Of a stretch of 64,000 nt of DNA, positions 56,958 through 64,000 are shown in pieces. The stretch's first letter is position 1, and each line of letters begins with the position of its first letter. The notes below the pieces were generated by a model, which was given only the letters and a program-made list of their open reading frames with translations, was not told where the DNA came from and ran no database searches. Made by a program: the position numbers and the translations under genes. Origin of the DNA: Pyrenula massariospora (taxonomy: Eukaryota; Ascomycota; Eurotiomycetes; Pyrenulales; Pyrenulaceae); the NCBI GenBank assembly GCA_021030905.1, contig JAGFMI010000001.1, positions 3,143,230-3,207,229 on the forward strand. Direction: 5' to 3'.

Positions 56958-59387
56958 TCACGTTCCGATGGTACTTTCCACCGGGAACTGGCCTGGGTTC
57001 GGAAACTGGTTCTGCGTCATGTCATCAGTACCAAACCAATTCCAACCCTGGTCGAGATCCATATTACTCATTCCCATCATCATTGAAAACCCGGAAGGAT
57101 TTTCTTCGGTTGGCATGAGGCAGCCTGGAGTCGTATTCTGACTATTGGCGAGACCCGAGGTGTCGAATTGACCAGGTCCAGGCAGTGCCATGTAACTGTC
57201 AAAAGCAATAAACGGATCCTGGTCAGAATAGATAGTCCCATTCTGATCTGGAACAACCAGTCCATTGCCACCGAATTGGCTGGCCGGAACGCCTGGTGGC
57301 ATCATCGCATCATACTGCATGGATGAACCATTGGCGGGGCTCATTTGAGCGCTGCTGCTTCCGCCAACACTTCCCCTACCACTCTGATTGGAAGAAATCG
57401 TGCCGAAAGAGCACGGCGGAGTGGGTAGTTGTGCAGGCGACGTTGCGCTCCTGAATGGGGCAACTGGAGTTGCTGTTTTGGGCATCTTAAAATTCTTTCC
57501 GGCTCCAATGGTTATAGTACCGAAATAGGGGATCGATATCTTACAGGTGTCGCCGTCCTCGGCGTCGCAACCATGTCTAGCTTTAGCGATCATTTTCAAA
57601 GCCTTGGCTGACTGAGCGGCAACTATACCTCCAGCCTCCAGGGAAGCGCGGTTCAAGATCGCGATAGTCGAATATACCAATTCCCAGTCATCGTTGTCAC
57701 GCTCAGATGTTGATGTTTCCTGCAAGACATCAAGATTTTGTTGTGATTGAGAATAGCCAAGCTGATTAAGTAAGAGAAGCATCGCAGCGGTAAAAGCTTG
57801 GAAATCGACCAACTTGCAAATGAAAGAGCCCACTGTGCTCTCCGAGCGCAATTTGCGATAAAGAACAATTATCTCGCGAGAAGACTCGAGCGCAGCCGTG
57901 TGAGAGTACTGGTATCTTTTATCCGATGCCGATTTGAGCATGAATGGTAGGTGTAGAAGTTGTCGGATCTGATGATGGAAAAATTGAGCAATGATTCGAT
58001 CGTAATAATCTTGAACGTTTTTTGCCTCTGAATAGTCCTTAGACCAAAAATTTGGAGGAAGTGTGTGTGTTAGCTCCTCCAGTTCAGCGTCGATGCGAAG
58101 AGTGGCGGAGAAGGGCATATTCTGAGGACTTTGATTCCTATCGACAATCTTGGCGACCACAGGATTTGTTCTCAAAAGGTAAGCTTCGCCTGCACCACAG
58201 TCTTCTCCCTCGAGAAACTCTTTCGGAGGCTGCATAAATTTCGGATCGATAGAATAAGGAAGCCCCAAGAGGAGCGCCAGATAGTGATCGCTTTGACACA
58301 AGTGAAACCAGAGACCCTGCTGGCGTAGAAGATCTGGAGATTTGTCGCCTTTCAAGGGGCCTAAAGATCGGTGAAGACCCAAGAGCTGTGCGAAACCCAC
58401 TGCTCGTCTAAATAATAGCCACGCTCGCCGAGGTCGACCAAGATTGATTTGATACTTGCCTTGTAGTACCATACATTCAATCCCATCTAGGGTTGCTGCT
58501 ATTTCCTCATCCTGACATATCAAACGGTCCACAGTTGAAATATATTGTTCCATCAAGTTCCGGGCTGATATCTTTAAATTTAACTGCTTGAATTCAAAGT
58601 CGTACGGCAGCTGATCCATGCTGATGGCGATGCAAAGTAGAATCTTCGCAACCTCGGCTGGTTTATCGGAGCGAAGGGAATGGCTGACTGATTCCTTGAG
58701 AGTAGCTATCCTTGGGTCCCCAATAAAAGGAAACATCTTCTTCCAGACGTTCCACCATTCTGCAGATGCATCTAGGATCTTTTCCAGATCACTAGCTGAA
58801 GGGAGTAACGACTTCAAGGCCTGTATTATGGCTCTGGCTTTGTTATGCTGAGGTGCAGTAGGTTGCTGTGGGTCGCCATCGACGCGGGAGAAGACGGCAT
58901 TGTCAAATAGGCTCAAGACTGGAGCACCGTCCACTCTCCCGAGAGGAAGGACAATCGCGGACTCGGGTGTAGTATGTGAAGCGCTCCGCCGCAAGCTCTT
59001 GAGAACTTCGGCGGCCTCTCTGGTCTCGCCGCCTCGATGTTTGTCTTCGGCATCATTCTCGCGTGACTGCTTCCGGCTTCCTTCTTTTTCTGGCAAGCGA
59101 TCAAGCACCTGCTTCACGAGGTCCTCTAATTGTGTAACTCTTTCTCGTAGGCTGTATGATTGATCACCAGAAGAATGTAGTGACTGTATATCGCCATGTT
59201 CCTGATCTACACAGGTAGAGCCCCGTGCATAGCACTCGTTGCAGATTGCTGGACGTCCCTCCTCGAACGTGCATTTGATCTTTCGTCGTCTGCACTCCAA
59301 ACAAGATTTTGTGCCCTTCCGCATCTTCTTCCGCGGCGGACCCTGAATATGATCCAAGAGAGGTGGGGAAGGGCTGTAGTCTGCCAT
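56958..59387 (-). CDS. Zn2Cys6 transcription factor
   Basis: 809 aa, single exon, ATG at 59387. The binuclear zinc cluster is at residues 29-59 with Cys29, 32, 39, 49, 52 and 59 (CLECRRRKIKC, then CNECYARGSTC), preceded by a basic arm (RKKMRKGTK). A coiled-coil dimerisation segment follows at about 81-98 (RERVTQLEDLVKQVLDRL), so binding to paired CGG triplets is likely. The middle region (about 200-500) is the fungal-specific regulatory domain, with LFRRAVGFAQLLGLHRS as a typical block. The C-terminus is rich in Gly, Ser, Asn, Gln and Met and is probably the activation domain. It is divergent from an MFS transporter, a common arrangement for a regulator and its target. Confidence 0.94.
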   Translation of the reverse strand: MADYSPSPPLLDHIQGPPRKKMRKGTKSCLECRRRKIKCTFEEGRPAICNECYARGSTCVDQEHGDIQSLHSSGDQSYSLRERVTQLEDLVKQVLDRLPEKEGSRKQSRENDAEDKHRGGETREAAEVLKSLRRSASHTTPESAIVLPLGRVDGAPVLSLFDNAVFSRVDGDPQQPTAPQHNKARAIIQALKSLLPSASDLEKILDASAEWWNVWKKMFPFIGDPRIATLKESVSHSLRSDKPAEVAKILLCIAISMDQLPYDFEFKQLNLKISARNLMEQYISTVDRLICQDEEIAATLDGIECMVLQGKYQINLGRPRRAWLLFRRAVGFAQLLGLHRSLGPLKGDKSPDLLRQQGLWFHLCQSDHYLALLLGLPYSIDPKFMQPPKEFLEGEDCGAGEAYLLRTNPVVAKIVDRNQSPQNMPFSATLRIDAELEELTHTLPPNFWSKDYSEAKNVQDYYDRIIAQFFHHQIRQLLHLPFMLKSASDKRYQYSHTAALESSREIIVLYRKLRSESTVGSFICKLVDFQAFTAAMLLLLNQLGYSQSQQNLDVLQETSTSERDNDDWELVYSTIAILNRASLEAGGIVAAQSAKALKMIAKARHGCDAEDGDTCKISIPYFGTITIGAGKNFKMPKTATPVAPFRSATSPAQLPTPPCSFGTISSNQSGRGSVGGSSSAQMSPANGSSMQYDAMMPPGVPASQFGGNGLVVPDQNGTIYSDQDPFIAFDSYMALPGPGQFDTSGLANSQNTTPGCLMPTEENPSGFSMMMGMSNMDLDQGWNWFGTDDMTQNQFPNPGQFPVESTIGT

Positions 59388-60691
59388 CAGTCGTATCGGT
59401 GGACGTCAGGACGAAACCTGTAGGTGCGCGAGGAGACGAGGGCGACGGTCCGTGGAGATTCTTAGATAAGCCAAAGCGATTCTAGGCGCCAGGCAAGAGA
59501 CGCGAAACCTTTCTCCCAGTAGGGTAATGAGATGGTGTGACGAGGGTACTGCTGGCGATGCCCTGTTACTGGTACCCAGCACGATGTCGTAGTTAAGGAC
59601 GGCTTTAGCGACTGGTTCCGAAGCTGCCGGCGCTAACTTCGCCGCTCCGCCGGGTCTCAATGCTGCGAATTGTTACTGGAGAGAACACTTTCAAACTGCT
59701 TAGATCGTGGTTGACCGTCAGTCTCCCCGGATTCTGTGTGGTGATGGCGTCCAAACGACCGTTATGTCGCCCACAACCGCCAAAATGGGACTGGGAAGAC
59801 TGCAGAACTATTGCACCTGTCCTCAAAGCGTGGGCACGATCTGTCAGCAGCCGGCCGTCCTCCGTCGTTCGGCCGAAGTTGCAAGTCTAACCCTTCAGGG
59901 ACCGGTCTCTCACCTGCGAAACCTTCGAGATCCTTCTCTTCGTCCGGCCCCAAAGCTCCCCAGCAAGTCCCGACCACTCGGTATCGGACGTGTCCCGTCG
60001 CGTGTTTGAGCCCGTGACATAACGTCCGTCTGCAGAGACGCCTTTTTTTCCTTGGCCCTTGAGTCATTCGCTAGCTTACGTGAGAAGCCATGAAGCCGCA
60101 TCACTTTAACGTTATGCTCTATGTTACCCTGACAGAACCCAGAGCGCCCAGCTCGTACGATGATACCTGTTCGTATCTTAGCTCTTATCGGGACCCTTCA
60201 GCGTGGCAATCATGAATCAGAATGAACCAGACATCGCTGAATTTAGATGTTGTTGCGTGCTGCCGAGCCGCCTATCGCCGCACGTCTCCCATTCTCCATA
60301 CCCAACCTTCAGAGCCATAATCAGCCACAATTCCACTCTGTCTCTTTGCCAGCCTTTTTGGCCCTTTTTCTATGCCCAATAGGGAAATCAAACCCTCTTT
60401 ACGTGCATCATAGTGGGTCTCGGATGCCCGCTTGGATTAACAAAGATCTGACCGTTCCTCCGCCGAAGAGCTTGCATCTGGTGTGCCTAGTCATGTTTTG
60501 CCCTTGGCAGCTCTTTTCCAATTGCCATGGATAATGGTGGTGTTGAGAGCGAGCTCGTCTCATAAGTATCGAGTCTCACCCTGTCCCAGACCTCGTTTTT
60601 CTCATACCTTTTTGCCAATTTCCACCCTCTTTGCGGTGCACTTGTACTCCCTCCCCTTACCCAAGATACAAAGTAGACTATTGATCTAACA
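59388..60691. other. shared promoter region of regulator and transporter
   Basis: 1.3 kb between divergent genes. A cluster of CGG/CCG triplets lies at 59850-59880 (see separate entry). Pyrimidine-rich stretches precede the MFS start. Short frames inside overlap on both strands and carry no motif. Confidence 0.5.
59850..59880. promoter_or_regulatory. CGG/CCG-triplet cluster, candidate Zn2Cys6 site
   Basis: Within about 30 bp there are CCGGCCG and the perfect 10-bp palindrome TTCGGCCGAA, giving several inverted CGG-CCG pairs with little or no spacer. Zn2Cys6 dimers bind such triplets. The position between regulator and transporter suits an operator; binding is inference, and GC-rich sequence gives such triplets by chance. 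Confidence 0.35.
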
Positions 60692-62527
60692 ATGGCGGAA
60701 AACAAAGAGCTCTCAGTCCCTGGCCTGGACAATCGGCATTCTACTTTATCCATGGCAGACACTGAAGCCGATGTGGAGAAGAAGGAGATTGAGAAATCTA
60801 CTGAAGCAAGTCCTGAGAGAAGTCGTTCTGTCAGCCCAGAGCGTTCCGGGGTCAACGAGAAGGATGTCGAACGCGGTCTAGATGTACCACCTCAAGACAA
60901 TGTCTCCGTCAGCAGCAGATCCTCGCCGCCAAAAGACATGAAGGCGATTTCTCCGAAGCAATCGAAGATGTCGGTGATAAGCAGGATAGCATCTAGCGAT
61001 TATCCGCAGAAATTTGCGCTCGCTATGATTGTCCTTGCTCTCTTCGTGTCGATGTTTCTGGTGGCCCTCGACATGACCATCATTGGTACCGCCATTCCGA
61101 ATATTACGGATGAGTTCAAATCTCTCGACGACATCGGATGGTATGGAAGCGCCTTCTTCCTTACCCTTGCCGCCTTTCAATCGTCTTGGGGAAAGGCATA
61201 CAAATATTTCAACCTGAAGTGGACCTACCTGGCCTCTATTGGGATCTTTGAGATTGGGTCCTTGATTTGTGCCGTCGCCAAAGACAGTAAGACGCTCATC
61301 GTTGGTCGCGCCATCGCAGGTATGGGTGGCGCTGGAGTCTCGTCTGGCGCCTACACAATCATTGGCTTCAGCGCACCACCAAACCTTCGCCCGGCATACA
61401 CTGGGATCCTCGGTGTCGGCTACGGTGTCGCCAGCGTCCTCGGTCCCCTGATTGGGGGCGTCTTCACCTCGAATATCACTTGGAGATGGTGCTTTTACAT
61501 CAATCTTCCCTTGGGTGGTGCTGCTGTCGCTATTATCATTATATTCTTCACCACACCAGCAGCGGCCCGTCCCGTGAAAGCGTCCGCAGTGGAGAAGGTG
61601 AAGCAGATGGATATACCAGGTATCATTATCATCCTCGGGGCCATTGTCTGCTACCTTCTTGCCATGCAATGGGGTGGTGTTACGAAGCCATGGAGTGATT
61701 CCACTGTGATCGGAACGTTGGTTGGATTCGGTTTGCTCACAATACTATTCGTCATCGTTCAGTGGCAAAGTGGTGACTACGCATCAATCCCTCCACGACT
61801 GATCAAACAACGCGCTATTGGGACCTTCTGCGCCTTCATCTTCTTCAACGCTGCCGCTTACTTTGTCCTCCTCTACTACATTCCTCTCTACTTTCAATCC
61901 ACGCGCGGCGTCTCACCCTCATCCTCCGGTGTCCGCAACCTGCCCTTCGTCTTCGGCTCCGCCATCTTCACCGTCCTCTCCGGCGGTCTGATCACCATGT
62001 ACGGCCACTACATGCCCATCCTTATCTTCGGTTCCGGAATCGCCACCATCGCAGCCGGCCTCTTCTACACCTTCGACGTCAACACCCCCGCCGGCAAATG
62101 GATCGGGTACCAGATCCTCAGCGGCGCCGGCCAGGGCCTGACCATCCAAATCCCCGTCATCGTGGCCCAGGCCACCGTCTCCCCCTCCGATCTCTCCTCC
62201 GCCTCCTCAATTATCCTCTTCTTCATGACTATGGGCGGAGCTATCTTCATCTCCGGCGCACAGGCGGGCTTTGCGAACAAGCTCCTGAAATCCGTCCCGA
62301 AGAAGGCTCCGCATGTTTCTCCCCAACTCGTCGTGGCGACCGGTGCCAGCGAGTTGAGACACGTGTTCAAGCCGGAGGACCTGCCGGGGGTTATTGCGAG
62401 TTACATGGACGGGATCAAGATTGCCTTTGCACTGACCATTGCACTGGTCGGCGTCAGCTTCTTGATCGCATTCACGCCGAAGTGGCAGAATATTAGGGGG
62501 AAGGTTCAGCCTGGTGGTCCTGCTTGA
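60692..62527 (+). CDS. DHA2-family MFS transporter (14 TMS)
   Basis: 611 aa, single exon, ATG at 60692. A hydrophilic, Ser/Glu-rich cytosolic N-tail of about 105 residues precedes the membrane domain. DHA2 motifs: LDMTIIGTAIPNITDEF in the first helix region, WYGSAFFLTLAAFQ, GRAIAGMGGAGVSSG and LGPLIGGVFTSNITWRWCFY with the antiporter motif C pattern, and INLPLGG at the middle. Fourteen hydrophobic segments can be counted by eye. Relatives export drugs, toxins or small metabolites by proton antiport at the plasma membrane. Divergent from the Zn2Cys6 gene, which probably controls it. A shorter minus-strand frame of 263 codons inside is a shadow. Confidence 0.94.
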   Translation: MAENKELSVPGLDNRHSTLSMADTEADVEKKEIEKSTEASPERSRSVSPERSGVNEKDVERGLDVPPQDNVSVSSRSSPPKDMKAISPKQSKMSVISRIASSDYPQKFALAMIVLALFVSMFLVALDMTIIGTAIPNITDEFKSLDDIGWYGSAFFLTLAAFQSSWGKAYKYFNLKWTYLASIGIFEIGSLICAVAKDSKTLIVGRAIAGMGGAGVSSGAYTIIGFSAPPNLRPAYTGILGVGYGVASVLGPLIGGVFTSNITWRWCFYINLPLGGAAVAIIIIFFTTPAAARPVKASAVEKVKQMDIPGIIIILGAIVCYLLAMQWGGVTKPWSDSTVIGTLVGFGLLTILFVIVQWQSGDYASIPPRLIKQRAIGTFCAFIFFNAAAYFVLLYYIPLYFQSTRGVSPSSSGVRNLPFVFGSAIFTVLSGGLITMYGHYMPILIFGSGIATIAAGLFYTFDVNTPAGKWIGYQILSGAGQGLTIQIPVIVAQATVSPSDLSSASSIILFFMTMGGAIFISGAQAGFANKLLKSVPKKAPHVSPQLVVATGASELRHVFKPEDLPGVIASYMDGIKIAFALTIALVGVSFLIAFTPKWQNIRGKVQPGGPA

Positions 62528-64000
62528 GAAAATTTCCTGTTGAGTGTTTGCAGATGTGTTCTGATTATCGGGTTGGTTGAGTTGTATAAACATATAAAAG
62601 ATACCAAAAGAGAAACTGTACGGCATATATGGCTTGGGAAAGAGACACGCTATGATAGCCCAGACTCTCCATATTATCCAGATGACTACTTAGAAATGAA
62701 AGTAATGCATAGAAACATCGTCCAGACATTTTCTTTGCAGATAAAAGCTTCTATCTTGGCCAAGTAACAAAAACCTCCCCATCAACCAACATCCCTCCCT
62801 CCTCCCCCCGTGATCCAAACTCCATACTTGCCCCTCCCGCCACAGCACCACCCCCGACACCCGTCGTCCCCATAACCTACCCACCAAGCCGCGCCCTACG
62901 CACTCCTCCCGCCCTCTACTGCACATCCCGTCTGCACGCTCGGCTCAGACCGCGGGATGCTGCGTGGCTCCGAGCCGATGAATGACTAAGTATCGGAGGG
63001 TTTTCTTTTTCTTCCGATGGTGTGGCTGGTTTCTGCGCAGACGAGGTGAGTGTTTGGCTGGGCTGGTGGGGGAGCGGGATGGGCGGGGCTTAGGTACCTA
63101 TGGTTGTGTGGGCGGGGGATGGGGGAGGGGAACGCGGGGAGGTGGATGGGTTGGTCGGTTGGACAGTACAGGTGGTAGCGTGCGAAGAAGACTGCAGATG
63201 AGCGTGGGTTTATACAGGAGCCTGGGAGGTGAGAGTGCAAGGTCCTCAGGTAATCTCAGGAAATTGTACGTCTACGTGGGTATGAAAGAGTCGCTATTGA
63301 AGATATTGGCACAGTTGGAGGAGATGGGGAGGGAAACAGCTTGATCACCGTGACGAATGGTGTGAAGGGCTTTCAACTTTATTGCGCAGCTCTTCGTGTA
63401 TGCGATGACAGGTTCTGCTTCCCTTCTTCCCGGGTGGTGGATGGCCACTCGCGGTCTTGTTGGAGGGGAGTCCCCCTTCTAGGTACCTAGCTACCACGAC
63501 CATGGCCACGGTACAATATCTGAACCCCAAACTTGCGCTACACCACTGCTAACCATGTTCGAGATCTCCAGCATGGCCCATGGAATCACGAATGTCACAC
63601 ACGAAGATCCTCCAAAGTCCCCCTATTAACGCTCGGGGTAGATTCAGAGTAACTACGTCCGGTCACACCGCGCTACCCTCAAAAGGCAAAAGCTCTCCCC
63701 TGCCCATCACCCTACGCACACCCATCCCACGTTTTTGTGCTCAAATCGCGGAATCCCGGGAGACGTCCTACCCCAGCGCTTGTTGAAACTCTAGAAGCTT
63801 CACGGAACGCGGAGGGTTCGCGGTGCATGATGTGCGGTGGCAGGGTGTGGGTAAGCATGTGGCGTATTCTTCCGGCTATGTGAGTACCAATTCAATGGGA
63901 CATTCTTTTCATAGTATTAGGACAGCCGAACCGAGATCTAAGACTTCGTCATACCCCCCAGATACCCTCCTGCACATGCCTGTCCTGTCTCGCATTTCTA
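62528..64000. other. gene-free right end
   Basis: 3' flank of the MFS gene and about 1.4 kb of sequence with no supported gene, including a G-rich part near 63050-63190. Only short overlapping frames without motifs. Confidence 0.5.

Noticed and set aside
60878-61669. 263-codon minus-strand open frame
   Set aside because: It is the antisense shadow of the MFS transporter, whose frame carries the family motifs.
1-64000. transposons, virus-like elements or CRISPR
   Set aside because: No transposase, reverse transcriptase, integrase or capsid-like frame, no long terminal or inverted repeats and no spaced repeat array was seen.

Overview
The window is nuclear DNA of a filamentous ascomycete (Pezizomycotina). 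Most genes are intron-poor; where introns occur they are short (46-137 bp), with GT/AG ends and CTNAC-like branch sites. The content is typical of these fungi: a HET-domain gene, a velvet regulator (VeA), an AA9 lytic polysaccharide monooxygenase, a rhamnogalacturonan acetylesterase, a Zn2Cys6 regulator, a DHA2 transporter and a cysteine-rich secreted protein. The enzyme set suggests a plant-associated or saprotrophic fungus. Leotiomycetes would fit, but nothing in the sequence proves the class. I see no intact transposon, viral element, tRNA, rRNA or CRISPR array.

Layout. 1-9.9 kb: sparse, with one HET gene (minus) and one unknown gene (7744-8577). 9.9-23.2 kb: the densest housekeeping and secretory block, holding AA9 (minus), eIF2D/TMA64 (minus), rad57 (plus), rhamnogalacturonan acetylesterase (plus), an S9 peptidase (plus) and a LicD-family protein (plus). 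23.7-24.4 kb: a cluster of 4- to 6-nucleotide microsatellites. 25-28 kb: an acidic repeat protein (minus) divergent from a UBL-WLM metalloprotease (plus). 28.6-35.8 kb: almost gene-free, with one possible small-secreted-protein relic. 35.8-39.1 kb: veA and an unresolved neighbour. 39.1-44.7 kb: gene-free. 44.7-55.2 kb: a run of minus-strand genes, namely an af470-like monooxygenase-fold protein, a repeat-bearing unknown gene with an in-frame stop, an SDR, a cyclase-family hydrolase, a large membrane protein and a 12-cysteine secreted protein. 57-62.5 kb: a Zn2Cys6 regulator (minus) divergent from a DHA2 MFS transporter (plus).

How the genes fit together. AA9 and the pectin-side-chain esterase both serve plant cell-wall breakdown. 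An XlnR/Xyr1-like GGCTAA palindrome lies just upstream of a TATA box before AA9. The regulator-transporter pair at the right end looks like a self-contained efflux/uptake module, with CGG/CCG triplets in the shared promoter. VeA is a global, light-linked regulator of development and secondary metabolism, flanked here by about 6 kb of gene-free DNA on each side. No polyketide, peptide or terpene backbone enzyme is present, so this is not a secondary-metabolite cluster, although the SDR, cyclase and af470-like genes would be at home near one.

Gene models were built by hand: introns were placed by matching GT/AG sites to reading phase and family ends. Confidence is high where the family's N- or C-terminus is restored by the splice (AA9, eIF2D, Rad57, VeA, S9, LicD) and lower for orphan frames.
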